A stretch of 33,477 nucleotides of DNA from Paraburkholderia domus (GTDB lineage: Bacteria > Pseudomonadota > Gammaproteobacteria > Burkholderiales > Burkholderiaceae). The position numbers and the translations under genes were made by a program. The stretch spans positions 1 to 33,477 of the forward strand of contig NZ_CAJNAT010000050.1 of NCBI RefSeq assembly GCF_905220705.1, given 5' to 3'. Below are positions 16,068 through 23,605 of this stretch, piece after piece; the first letter of the stretch is position 1, and every line of letters starts with the position of its first letter. The notes under the pieces are model-generated. The model was not told where the DNA came from. It saw only the letters and a list, made by a program, of their open reading frames with translations, and did no database searches.

Positions 16068-16951
16068 TTGAGCCCCAGTGCCTTCATGTATTTCGTGCCC
16101 GCGTTCGCGCTACCCTTCGGCCGATAGTTGAGCCGCTGCGAGAGTTCGTCGGCTGCACGGCGAACCTTGTCGATCAGTCCGCTATCGAGCAACGACGCGT
16201 CGATCTCATGGCGCGGAATCGTCGTCGTAATTACGGCGACGATGCGGCCCGTGTCGTTACGCACCGGCGCGCTCACCACCGAAATGCCCCGTTCGAATGA
16301 CGACTCGCTGATCGCAAAGCCGCGCTTGGCGTCATCGCAAATGCGTTCGTACAGGTCGTCGATCGTGGCGGGCGTTTGTTTCGTGAAGCGTTCGAGCTCT
16401 GGCTCGGGATAGAGCTTTTTCAAATCGTCCAGCGTCATGTCGCCCATCAGCACCTGGCCGTGCGTCGTCGCGTAGGCCGGCAGACGGGTGCCGACGTTCA
16501 CCTTCACCGAGCTGAAAATCGGCGCGTGGCTTTGCGCTTTGGCGACGAATACGACGTCACGTCCGTCGCGAATCACGATGTGGCTCGTCAAACCGGTGTC
16601 GTCGCGCAGTGCTTCGATGATGGGCAAACCGAGGTCCGTCAATTCAAGCGAGCTCAGATATTCGAACCCGAGCCGCAGCACCGCGACCCCGAGGCGATAG
16701 TTGCGGTCCTTATCGGCACGCTCGAGAAAGCCGAGCGATTCGAGGGTTTGCAGCAGACGGAACACCGTCGTGCGGGGAATCTTCAGGCGCTTCGATAATT
16801 CCGGTGCGCCGAGAACCGGCTCGCGTGGCGAGAACTCCGTCAGAATCTTCAGACCGCGTTCCAGACCCGGCACGCGATAGCTGATCTCGCTGCTGGTGTC
16901 GTTGCGGTCGTCGTCCGCGTCGCGCTCGGCGCTAATCGTGTCGGGCGTCAT
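16064..16951 (-). CDS. IclR family transcriptional regulator (within the catabolic operon)
   Basis: A 295-aa IclR protein. An acidic N-terminal extension precedes a winged HTH at about residues 27-85 (VPGLERGLKIL, APELSKRLKIPRTTVFRLLQTL). The C-terminal effector domain has VVFVAKAQSHAPIFSSV, TTHGQVLMGD, YPEPELERFT and FERGISVVSAPVRN, the usual IclR ligand-domain segments. IclR regulators commonly sense aromatic acids or pathway intermediates and can repress or activate. Its ATG directly follows the hydrolase stop (TGA-ATG), so it is co-transcribed with, and probably regulates, the operon. It is a close paralogue of the IclR at 22582-23553: much of the sequence from VPGLERGL to SAPVR is identical or conservatively changed. 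Confidence 0.92.
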   Translation of the reverse strand: MTPDTISAERDADDDRNDTSSEISYRVPGLERGLKILTEFSPREPVLGAPELSKRLKIPRTTVFRLLQTLESLGFLERADKDRNYRLGVAVLRLGFEYLSSLELTDLGLPIIEALRDDTGLTSHIVIRDGRDVVFVAKAQSHAPIFSSVKVNVGTRLPAYATTHGQVLMGDMTLDDLKKLYPEPELERFTKQTPATIDDLYERICDDAKRGFAISESSFERGISVVSAPVRNDTGRIVAVITTTIPRHEIDASLLDSGLIDKVRRAADELSQRLNYRPKGSANAGTKYMKALGLK

Positions 16952-17842
16952 TCATTGGCTCCGTTGTCCGTCGCTCGCGCGGCAGAACGTGTCGATGATC
17001 GCGGTGTACGCGGCGGGTGCTTCGATATAACCGGCATGCCCCGCGCGTGGCACGACCTGCAATGGGGTGCCGGCGGCCTGCGCGAGTTGCTCACAGGCTT
17101 CGGGTGTCGTGATGGTGTCGTCTGCGCCAACCGCAATGTTGATGCGGCCTCTATTGCGCGCGAGATCGCTGGCAAGATCGGCGTTGGCGAGCAGATGCGT
17201 CGCCTGGGCGTAGCCGTGCGGAATCACGCGCGACATGTTCCAGCGCACCCATGCGCGCGCTTCGTCACTCGCGTGGGCAGACAACATATTGGTGCTGCGC
17301 TTTTCGGCGAGACCTTGCGGACCCATTTCGGCAATCATCGCGAGGCGTTGGTCGCGTTTGGTTTCGCGCACTTCAGCGGATGCCGCGCCATAACCGCCCG
17401 CAGGCGACAACAACAGCAAACCGGCCACGCGCTGCGGATTCGCCCCAGCGAACGCACCTGCGATAATCGCGCCGAGCGAATGACCCAGCAGCACACAGCG
17501 TTCGATGCCGAGCGCGTCGAGCCATTCCTTCAATACCGTTGCGTAATCGCCGGCAGCAGGCGAACTCGCCTCTACCGATGTGGACGCGCCATACCCCGGC
17601 GCATCCCACGCCAGCACGCGGCGCGTCTGACCCAGCATTTCAAACTGCTGCACCCACGAAGCCGCGCCCGACCCGATACCGTGAAGCAGCACCAAAGGCA
17701 AAGCTTCGCCTTCGGCGCTATCCGCATCGCGATAGCTCACCGCGCGTTGCGATGCCAGCCAGACCTGCTGCGCGGGAAAGCGTGCAAGGCGCGCTTCGAG
17801 CGTAGCGTTCTGATCGACGGTAGCGGACGGGACTGCGGACAT
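16952..17842 (-). CDS. Alpha/beta hydrolase (C-C bond hydrolase / esterase-like)
   Basis: A 296-aa alpha/beta-hydrolase-fold enzyme. The oxyanion-hole motif LVLLHGIGSGAASW is near residues 50-63, nucleophile S122 lies in LLGHSLGAI, the acidic residue is D241 or D242 in AVGADDTITTP, and the histidine is H269 in RAGHAGYIEAP. MhpC/BphD-type hydrolases with this layout cleave the product of extradiol ring cleavage, so it is a good candidate for the next step after the VOC dioxygenase; an ester or enol-lactone hydrolase is the alternative. ATG 17842 has AAGGA about 5-8 nt upstream, better than the in-frame ATG at 17866. It lies 39 nt after the cupin and abuts the IclR gene. Confidence 0.88.
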   Translation of the reverse strand: MSAVPSATVDQNATLEARLARFPAQQVWLASQRAVSYRDADSAEGEALPLVLLHGIGSGAASWVQQFEMLGQTRRVLAWDAPGYGASTSVEASSPAAGDYATVLKEWLDALGIERCVLLGHSLGAIIAGAFAGANPQRVAGLLLLSPAGGYGAASAEVRETKRDQRLAMIAEMGPQGLAEKRSTNMLSAHASDEARAWVRWNMSRVIPHGYAQATHLLANADLASDLARNRGRINIAVGADDTITTPEACEQLAQAAGTPLQVVPRAGHAGYIEAPAAYTAIIDTFCRASDGQRSQ

Positions 17843-17881
17843 GATTTCCTTCGCGGGTGATTTCAAAGCGACGTTGAGGGC

Positions 17882-18409
17882 TTAGCGCTTGAGCTTGGCC
17901 AGCGGCGAATCCGGCGGATACGTCGGCGTGATCGGCTTGGCTGCGCCAAGCATCACGCACATCAACGCGTCTTCTTCGCCGATGTTCACTTCCGTGCGAT
18001 ACACGCCCGGCGGCACCGAAATCAGATCGCGTTCGCCGAGCACGGCTTCCCACGTTTCGCCGTCTTTCTCGCAGATCACTTTCATCTTGCCGCGCAGCAC
18101 GAAGAAGATTTCTTCGACATCCATATGAATATGGCTCGGACCGATGTTGCCGGCCGGGATCACCATCGTCGAGAACGTGAAGCCGCCCGCGGGCACCGTG
18201 TTCATATCCTTCGCGACGCCCGTACCGCCCGTGCCGACATAGCGCATTTGCGCGCGGCGATATTTCGGGTCGTAGTCGGCCTGGAACTTCAGCGCGTCCC
18301 AGTCATAACGACGCGTTTCCAGGCGCGCGACGCGGCTGTCCAACCATTGGGCAAAGCTCGCGTCCGTGGGTTGTTCCCACGATTTGCGTTCGAGTTCGGC
18401 GTCCGCCAT
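17882..18409 (-). CDS. Cupin domain-containing protein
   Basis: A 175-aa single-domain cupin. The metal motif PSHIHMDVEEIFFVLRGKMKV (near residues 91-111) supplies H93, H95 and E99/E100, and a second motif region follows around DLISVPPGVYRTEV, with alternating hydrophobic strands. Such proteins bind a transition metal and may be ring-cleavage dioxygenases, isomerases, or non-enzymatic sensors. The start at 18409 is set by AGGAG about 7 nt upstream; the frame stays open to 18865 only because it runs antisense-like through the SDR gene, giving an arginine-rich nonsense extension. It sits between the SDR (26 nt) and the hydrolase (39 nt). Its function in the pathway is unknown. Confidence 0.85.
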   Translation of the reverse strand: MADAELERKSWEQPTDASFAQWLDSRVARLETRRYDWDALKFQADYDPKYRRAQMRYVGTGGTGVAKDMNTVPAGGFTFSTMVIPAGNIGPSHIHMDVEEIFFVLRGKMKVICEKDGETWEAVLGERDLISVPPGVYRTEVNIGEEDALMCVMLGAAKPITPTYPPDSPLAKLKR

Positions 18410-18435
18410 CTCTTTCTCCTTTCGATTCGACAAGA

Positions 18436-19212
18436 TCAATTCATCACAAAGCCGCCGTTGACCGGCAGCAACTGGCCAGTCACGAAGCGCGCGGCATCGG
18501 ACAACAGGAACAGGACCGGCCCGGTGACGTCGTCGGGCACTTGTGCGCGCGTGAGCGCGCGGCCTTGCAGGTAATACTGGTGACGCTCGGCCGGCACGTA
18601 AGCGGTGGCCTCGACTTCGGTGAGGCCCGGTGCGATCGCGTTGACCGTCACTTGATGTGCGCCGAATTCGCGCGCCAACGAGCGGGTCATCGAGATCACG
18701 GCGCCTTTGCTGGCCACATACGCGAGCAGCTTCGGCGCGCCCCACATCGCTGTATCCGACGCGATGTTGACGATGCTGCCGCGACCCGAGTCGCGCAGGT
18801 ACGGCAACGCGGCGGTGCTCATCAGCCACGTGCCGCGCACGTTGACGTTCATCACGGCGTCCCACGTATCGACCGACAATTCGTCGGCGAACTTGCCGCC
18901 CGAGTTGGTGATCGCCGCGTTGTTGATCAGTGCGTCGAGGCCGCCGAGCTGAGCCGCAGCCTGATCCGCAAACTGCTTGATGCTGGCGGGATCAGCCAGA
19001 TCGAGCGGCAGGTACGTCACGGCGTGACCTTGCTCGACCAGCGACGCGGCGAGCGCATGGCCTTCGTCATGCAGCACATCGCCGAATACGACTTGCGCAC
19101 CGGCTTGCACCAGCGAGCGAACGAACGCCGCACCGAGTCCGCGCGCGCCGCCGGTCACGAGGACACGCCGGCCTTTGAGTGCTGACAATGCCGATGACGC
19201 GTCGTTATGCAT
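18436..19212 (-). CDS. SDR family oxidoreductase (candidate dihydrodiol dehydrogenase)
   Basis: A 258-aa classical short-chain dehydrogenase with a complete active site: coenzyme motif VTGGARGLG (19-27), NNAA (97-100), S152 (NIASDTAMWG) and Y165-V-A-S-K169. The C-terminus VTGQLLPVNGGFVMN is typical. The gene directly follows the Rieske oxygenase alpha gene and overlaps its stop by 8 nt (19205-19212, ATGCATAA). A role as the cis-dihydrodiol dehydrogenase that rearomatises the oxygenase product to a catechol is therefore the obvious inference; another alcohol dehydrogenase role is possible. I chose ATG 19212; the frame is open to 19326, but that extension reads through the oxygenase gene. Confidence 0.9.
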   Translation of the reverse strand: MHNDASSALSALKGRRVLVTGGARGLGAAFVRSLVQAGAQVVFGDVLHDEGHALAASLVEQGHAVTYLPLDLADPASIKQFADQAAAQLGGLDALINNAAITNSGGKFADELSVDTWDAVMNVNVRGTWLMSTAALPYLRDSGRGSIVNIASDTAMWGAPKLLAYVASKGAVISMTRSLAREFGAHQVTVNAIAPGLTEVEATAYVPAERHQYYLQGRALTRAQVPDDVTGPVLFLLSDAARFVTGQLLPVNGGFVMN

Positions 19213-20302
19213 GGCTGTGGCCTGCTGCGTCCGTTTGCGCGGCGCCAGCCTGAGCGGCTTCAGCGCGATATGCTTCCAGATCGGCGAAATGCTGTTGCGC
19301 GCGCTGGCGGAACATGCGGCGCACACGCGTCATGCCAACGTCGTGCTGATAGAGAAATTCGTGCTGGCGTGCATTCGGCGCCATGCTTTCGAGCACGTAA
19401 CGGTCTTGCTCGAGCACGTCCCAATGCAGACCTTCCAGACGGTTGCGATACATGAAGCGCCATGCGTCGCGCTGCCAGCCCGACACTTTGCGCGTCCGCC
19501 AGAAGTAAACCTGGCAGTTGTTTTCGTCGACCGGCGTGGCGAAGCCGATGATCCCGAAGTTGCCGCCCGGGCCGAACTTCTTCTTGTACGGAATCGCGAG
19601 GCGCATCCACAGCGTGCCGGTTTCGCCGAGTTCGACCCAGTCGAAGTTCACGTCGCGCTGGCCGACCTTTTCGAACATCAGACCGGTTTCGGTTTTGCGC
19701 ACGCGCATGTCGGCCTGCTTGTCGCCTTCGGCCATCGAGTGCGAGGTTGCGTGCAGGTATGCGCCGTGCATCGGGTCCATCACGTTGTCGATGGCGTACT
19801 GGTAATTGCACTTCCAGTTCGACATGCACAGGAAGTTCGCGTACTCCTCGCCGACCAGTTCTTCCGGCAACACGAGCGGCGTGGGTTCTTTATGAGCGTC
19901 GTCGCCGAACCACAGGAAAATCGCGCCGGCGTGTTCTTCGACCGGATACGACTTCACGCACTTCTGGCCTTCCAGCGGGCAGTTAGAAACAGCGGGCACT
20001 TTTGTGACCGTGCCGCCGCCGTCGATTTCAATGCCGTGATACCAGCACGCAACGCTGCCGCCGAGATTCCAGCCGAGCGACAAACGCGCGCCACGGTGCG
20101 GGCAGCGGTCTTCGAGCGCGCGGACTTTGCCTTCCTTGTCGCGCCACAGCACGATCTGGTCGCCGAGACGCGTGATGCCGACCGGCGCGTCGCCAACCTG
20201 CCAGCTCGGTGCAACGGGATACCAGTAGTTGCGCAGGCCGCGGTCCAGATAGGACTGGATCGGATCGGCCGCGCCTTGAGTCGTTGTATTAGGGGACGTC
20301 AT
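19205..20302 (-). CDS. Rieske non-heme iron oxygenase, alpha (catalytic) subunit
   Basis: A 365-aa terminal oxygenase. The Rieske [2Fe-2S] ligands are C67, H69, C86 and H89 (CPHRGARLS ... CWYHG). The mononuclear iron site is DNVMDPMHGAYLH with H179 and H184, and the carboxylate is probably D300 (VLEQD). Size and the lack of any beta-subunit gene point to an alpha-only oligomer of the phthalate/carbazole/O-demethylase type rather than an alpha3-beta3 toluene type. It would hydroxylate or demethylate an aromatic substrate using electrons from the ferredoxin and reductase of this operon. The start has GGAG about 9 nt upstream. The C-terminal tail is Ala/Gln-rich and ends in HSHA. The substrate is unknown. 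Confidence 0.92.
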   Translation of the reverse strand: MTSPNTTTQGAADPIQSYLDRGLRNYWYPVAPSWQVGDAPVGITRLGDQIVLWRDKEGKVRALEDRCPHRGARLSLGWNLGGSVACWYHGIEIDGGGTVTKVPAVSNCPLEGQKCVKSYPVEEHAGAIFLWFGDDAHKEPTPLVLPEELVGEEYANFLCMSNWKCNYQYAIDNVMDPMHGAYLHATSHSMAEGDKQADMRVRKTETGLMFEKVGQRDVNFDWVELGETGTLWMRLAIPYKKKFGPGGNFGIIGFATPVDENNCQVYFWRTRKVSGWQRDAWRFMYRNRLEGLHWDVLEQDRYVLESMAPNARQHEFLYQHDVGMTRVRRMFRQRAQQHFADLEAYRAEAAQAGAAQTDAAGHSHA

Positions 20303-20351
20303 GAAAAGACTCCGGAAACGAAAGCGATGAGACGTGTTCGGGAAAGCGCGC

Positions 20352-20663
20352 TTATTCGGCGAGCAGGCGGAATTCGGCGGCGAGACGGTCGGCGTCCCAC
20401 GTGTTGCCTTCCGGGGTGCGGAAGCCCAAACGATTCAACCCGTCGACGACTTCCTGCAACTCATTCGCGCCGGCCTCGAAGACTTTTTCGAGCGCATCGC
20501 CAAAGTCGTTTTCGTACTGGGTCGGCTCGGCTTTACGCGTTTGCCAGATGAGGTTGTCGGTCTCGCCCGGCTTTTCGATCACGCCCTTGCCGGCGACGTT
20601 GTTCGGCTGCGGCGCGAGCCACGGCTTCAGGGAGGGATTGAAGTTCACGGTTTGCTGTCGCAT
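20352..20663 (-). CDS. Small protein with recombinase-like helix motif
   Basis: A 103-aa protein encoded between the Rieske ferredoxin (1-nt gap, TGA-C-ATG) and the oxygenase alpha gene (49 nt). The N-terminal half is proline/asparagine-rich (NPSLKPWLAPQPNNVAGKG) and the C-terminal half is helical. Residues 76-89, LNRLGFRTPEGNTW, resemble the L-N-x-x-G-x-x-T-P-x-G-x-x-W motif of the recombinase domain of large serine recombinases; database names for relatives are, as I recall, of the type 'recombinase-like helix-turn-helix'. No catalytic recombinase domain is present. Its tight placement suggests a function tied to the oxygenase, perhaps assembly, stability or regulation, rather than recombination. 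Its function is unknown. Confidence 0.8.
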   Translation of the reverse strand: MRQQTVNFNPSLKPWLAPQPNNVAGKGVIEKPGETDNLIWQTRKAEPTQYENDFGDALEKVFEAGANELQEVVDGLNRLGFRTPEGNTWDADRLAAEFRLLAE

Positions 20664-20664
20664 G

Positions 20665-20979
20665 TCATTCCACCTTGATCTGGATTTCTTCGCCGGCGAG
20701 ACGTACCGAGTACATCTTCAGGTCGCGGCCACCGGGCTCTTTCAAGCATTTGCCGGTCGGGATATGGAACACGGCTTCGTGCAGCGGGCATTCGACGGTG
20801 TCGCCGTCGACAAAGCCCTGCGTCAGCAACGCGTACGCATGGGGGCAGACGTTTTCCAGCGCGTACAGCGCATCGCCCACCTTGTAGATGCCGATTTCCG
20901 TGCCGTCGAGTTTGAACTCGAGCGGCGCGTCTTCGGACAGGTCGCCGGCATGGCCGGCGCAGCGCCATTGTTCAGTCAT
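20665..20979 (-). CDS. Rieske [2Fe-2S] ferredoxin component
   Basis: A 104-aa electron-transfer protein of the BphA3 type, first gene of the operon. Cluster ligands are C45, H47, C64 and H67 (CPHAYALLTQGF ... ECPLHEA). The C-terminal strands (DLKMYSVRLAGEEIQIKVE) match the family and the length is typical. It shuttles electrons from the FAD reductase to the oxygenase alpha subunit. AGGAGAAGG lies just upstream of the ATG at 20979. Confidence 0.93.
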   Translation of the reverse strand: MTEQWRCAGHAGDLSEDAPLEFKLDGTEIGIYKVGDALYALENVCPHAYALLTQGFVDGDTVECPLHEAVFHIPTGKCLKEPGGRDLKMYSVRLAGEEIQIKVE

Positions 20980-21002
20980 TTCTCGCCTTCTCCTGAAGCC
21001 TT

Positions 21003-21022
21003 ATGTTCCATACAAGGAACAT
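21003..21022. promoter_or_regulatory. Perfect palindromic operator candidate upstream of the ferredoxin gene
   Basis: ATGTTCC (21003-21009), a 6-nt spacer, GGAACAT (21016-21022): a perfect 7-bp inverted repeat. It lies about 18 nt downstream of the TATAAT box, inside the transcribed leader, where a bound repressor would block elongation. A second nested symmetry, TCCATAC (21008-21014) with GTATGGA (21031-21037), overlaps it. IclR-family regulators bind palindromes of this size, and two IclR genes are nearby. A single GGAACAT recurs at 21302-21308 in front of the porin gene. IclR binding is inferred. Confidence 0.55.
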
Positions 21023-21039
21023 CAGTTCGTGTATGGATA

Positions 21040-21045
21040 ATTATA
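21040..21045 (-). promoter_or_regulatory. -10 box (TATAAT) of the catabolic operon promoter
   Basis: On the minus strand a perfect TATAAT occurs 60 nt upstream of the ferredoxin start. Seventeen bases upstream the -35 position reads TTTTCT, far from TTGACA, so the promoter may need an activator. Transcription would begin near 21033. The remainder of 21046-21245 holds no gene that I can support. Confidence 0.5.
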
Positions 21046-21245
21046 GGAGTGGCTTCGGCTAGAGAAAATAAAAATCTGGGCTGGTAGGGGAAAACACCGA
21101 CTGTGGCGTTCGCAACACAGCTTCGCGTGAAGCGGCATGAAGGGCCGAGTTTGCGCAGAATCCCTTCTGGGCTTGGGTTTGCCGATAATTTTCAGACAAA
21201 TACCGATGCTGTCATCCGGGTTTGTACGGGGTCCGAAAATTTATT

Positions 21246-21273
21246 TTGAACGCTTCCAAACTCACTATACTTT
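21246..21273 (+). promoter_or_regulatory. Possible porin promoter
   Basis: TTGAAC (21246-21251) and TACTTT (21268-21273) are 16 bp apart, with TATACT overlapping the latter at 21266-21271. Transcription from here would give a leader of about 140 nt before the porin GTG. IclR-like half sites (TTCC at 21273-21276, GGAACAT at 21302-21308, GGAAC at 21314-21318) follow. The box match is moderate. Confidence 0.35.
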
Positions 21274-21419
21274 TCCATAGGCGATACAGACGCCCACAGG
21301 TGGAACATAAAGCGGAACAGTTTTGGCGCATAAACCCGAAGCTGCATTCAACTCAAAGCAAGGATCAGGGACGACGAAATCGGCGCGAGCTATCCGTCGT
21401 GTGATCAGGAGAACCAACG

Positions 21420-22496
21420 GTGAAACACATCATTGCGGCGGCCGGCTTGACGGCAATCTGCGCAACGACCGGCGCATGGGCGCAGAGCAGCGTGACGCTA
21501 TACGGCAGCCTGGATGCCGGAGTCGCGTATATCAGCAATGTGCATGGCAGCTCGGTGTGGATGGAAGAACAGGGCAACATGCAGCCTGACCGCTGGGGCC
21601 TGAAGGGCGCCGAGGATTTGGGCGGTGGTCTGAAGACGGTCTTCCAGCTGGAAAACGGCTTTAGAACGACCACAGGTGCAATGGTCACAGCTGGCACACT
21701 GTTCAATCGCCAGGCTTTCGTGGGCCTGAGCTCGGACCAGATCGGCACGGTGACACTCGGCCTTCAGACGCCGTTCAGCTTCGACGTGCTGGGTCCGTTG
21801 AGCACGGGTTATCTGGCCGCGAGCTGGTACGCGTTCCACCCGGGCAACATCGACGAACTCGCCGACACCAGCGTGGTGCCGTTCGCCAACTCGGTGAAGT
21901 TCCGCTCGGCGAGTTTCAACGGCTTCTCCGTCGGCGCGATGATGGGTCTCGGCAACACGACCAACTTCTCAACCGGCAAGACACTGAGCTTTGCGCTTAG
22001 TTATGCCAATGGTCCGTTCAAGGCCGGCGCGACCTATGCGAATGAGCACAACCGAACACCGTCGATCGTGACCACGGGCATCACCACCTTCCAGGGCGTG
22101 GCAGCGGCAAACTACGCGGCAGACAAGGTCGAGAACATGGGTGCGGGCGCTTCGTACCAGTTCGGCAAGCTGCTGGTGCATGGTCTGTACACGCGTGTGA
22201 AGCTGGAATCGGCCGGTCATTCGGACACATATCAGAGCTACGACGCAGGTGCGAATTATCAGTTCACGCCGTTCAATAGCGTCGCCGGCGGCGCCGCGAC
22301 GACCACGTTGGCGGGTCACCGCTGGACGCAGTTCGAGATCGGCGATATTTACGCGCTGTCGAAGTCGACGCAGTTGTACGTGAATGCGCTGTATGAGCGC
22401 GCGGGCTCGAATACGGATGCTGCGTTCTTTACGGCGGGTGTGTCGAGCGGCCGGAATCAGACGATTATTCTGACGGGTATCCACCACTCGTTCTGA
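21420..22496 (+). CDS. Gram-negative general porin (Burkholderia type)
   Basis: A 358-aa outer-membrane trimeric porin. A 21-residue Sec signal peptide (MKHIIAAAGLTAICATTGAWA) is followed by a mature start QSSVTLYGSLDAGVAYIS. PDRWGLKGAEDLGGGLK and the L3-region FNRQAFVGLS are typical of the family, and the protein ends in phenylalanine (GIHHSF), the sorting signal of beta-barrel proteins. The start is GTG at 21420 with AGGAGA at 21407-21412. It is divergent from the catabolic operon and shares its control region, so it may admit the operon's substrate across the outer membrane; that link is inferred from position. Confidence 0.93.
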   Translation: MKHIIAAAGLTAICATTGAWAQSSVTLYGSLDAGVAYISNVHGSSVWMEEQGNMQPDRWGLKGAEDLGGGLKTVFQLENGFRTTTGAMVTAGTLFNRQAFVGLSSDQIGTVTLGLQTPFSFDVLGPLSTGYLAASWYAFHPGNIDELADTSVVPFANSVKFRSASFNGFSVGAMMGLGNTTNFSTGKTLSFALSYANGPFKAGATYANEHNRTPSIVTTGITTFQGVAAANYAADKVENMGAGASYQFGKLLVHGLYTRVKLESAGHSDTYQSYDAGANYQFTPFNSVAGGAATTTLAGHRWTQFEIGDIYALSKSTQLYVNALYERAGSNTDAAFFTAGVSSGRNQTIILTGIHHSF

Positions 22497-22521
22497 TCGC
22501 CATGATGCCAACGATGTAAAA

Positions 22522-22557
22522 CAAACGGCCCCGGTGCGAAAGCAGCGGGGCCGTTTG
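22522..22557. terminator. Bidirectional intrinsic terminator between porin and IclR
   Basis: A perfect 12-bp stem CAAACGGCCCCG (22522-22533) / CGGGGCCGTTTG (22546-22557). After a G-G mismatch the loop extends as TGC-GAAA-GCA, giving a GNRA tetraloop. On the minus strand the stem is followed by TTTT, ideal for the IclR gene ending at 22582. On the plus strand it can stop porin transcripts, although only the stem-internal TTT follows. Confidence 0.8.
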
Positions 22558-22581
22558 ACATGAGCAGACGCAAAACCGGAA

Positions 22582-23553
22582 TCAGTGCGCCGTAACCGGT
22601 CTGCGACGCGCTTGAGCCGCAGTCGGATCATCCGGCCGCGGACGATAGCTCAGACGCTCGGACAATTCGAGCGCCGCCTGGCAAACCGCGATGATGAGCG
22701 GCTCGCGTTCTTCGGCTTCGCCGATATCGGAACGCGGAATGGTAACGGTTAGCGCAGCCGCGATCTTGCCGCTTTGATCGCGCACCGGCGCGCTCACTAC
22801 TGAAATACCTCTTTCAAAAGACGCTTCGCTCAAGGCATAGCCGAGCGCCGCGCTTTCGCGCACTCTTCCATACAGTTCTTCGACAGTTGCTGGCGTGCGT
22901 TCGGTGAAACGTTCGAGTTGCGGCTCGGGGTACAACTGACGCAATTCTTCGAAACTCAAATCGCCCATCAGCACCTGACCATGCACCGTGGCATGCGCGG
23001 GCAGACGCGTTCCGACATGCACCTTCACCGAACTGAACATCGGCTCATGGGTTTGCGCTTTGGCGACAAACACCACGTCGCGCTGATCGCGGATCAGCAG
23101 ATGGGTGCTGAGGCCGGTCGCGTCGCGCAAACGTTCGAGAATCGGCGTACCGACGTCGGTGAGTTCGAGCGAACTCAAGTATTCGAAACCGAGCCGCAGC
23201 ACCGCGACGCTCAAACGGAAATAGCGGTCGCCGTTCACGCGCTCGAGAAAGCCCAAAGCTTCGAGCGTTTGCAGTAGACGAAATGTGGTGGTGCGCGGAA
23301 TGCCGATGCGTTTCGACAATTCGGGGGCACCCAGAATCGGCTCGCGCGCGCTGAATTCGGCGAGGATGCGCAGGCCGCGCTCCAGCCCCGGCACAAGATA
23401 AGTCGATCCGCCGGTGCTCTCTTCATCGGTGGAATCGGCGGAATCGGCGCCGTCCGCGTGGGACAACGCTGCATCGTCCTGCGAAGTCGACGCTGCCGCG
23501 CCGCGAGGTCTCGCCTGCTTACGTCCCGCTCCTGTCTGCTCTTCTTTTGCCAT
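22582..23553 (-). CDS. IclR family transcriptional regulator (paralogue of the operon-internal IclR)
   Basis: A 323-aa IclR regulator with a long, charged, low-complexity N-terminal extension (about 50 residues, rich in Ala, Asp, Ser). The winged HTH follows (VPGLERGLRIL, APELSKRIGIPRTTTFRLLQTL), then the effector domain (VVFVAKAQTHEPMFSSVKV, TVHGQVLMGD, YPEPQLERFTERTPATVEELY, FERGISVVSAPVRDQSGK). It is very similar along its length to the IclR at 16064-16951, indicating duplication, with possible cross-talk at the same operator. It converges on the porin gene and has its own promoter-like sequence upstream. The effector is unknown. Confidence 0.92.
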   Translation of the reverse strand: MAKEEQTGAGRKQARPRGAAASTSQDDAALSHADGADSADSTDEESTGGSTYLVPGLERGLRILAEFSAREPILGAPELSKRIGIPRTTTFRLLQTLEALGFLERVNGDRYFRLSVAVLRLGFEYLSSLELTDVGTPILERLRDATGLSTHLLIRDQRDVVFVAKAQTHEPMFSSVKVHVGTRLPAHATVHGQVLMGDLSFEELRQLYPEPQLERFTERTPATVEELYGRVRESAALGYALSEASFERGISVVSAPVRDQSGKIAAALTVTIPRSDIGEAEEREPLIIAVCQAALELSERLSYRPRPDDPTAAQARRRPVTAH

Positions 23554-23605
23554 CTTGGCTGCCGTCTTTGCCGTTGTCTCTGCTGTTCATCGGGTACAGA
23601 TCAAT

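Noticed and set aside
18410..18865. N-terminal extension of the cupin frame
   Set aside because: It overlaps the canonical SDR gene in another frame and is arginine-rich. A good Shine-Dalgarno at the internal ATG 18409 fixes the real start.
19175..20551. A 458-codon open frame on the plus strand
   Set aside because: Antisense to the Rieske oxygenase alpha gene, whose cluster and iron ligands are all intact; no domain is recognisable in the plus-strand frame.
20352..20663. Treating the recombinase-like protein as evidence of a mobile element
   Set aside because: No catalytic serine or tyrosine recombinase domain, no flanking inverted repeats or att-like duplications, and the gene is embedded in an operon.
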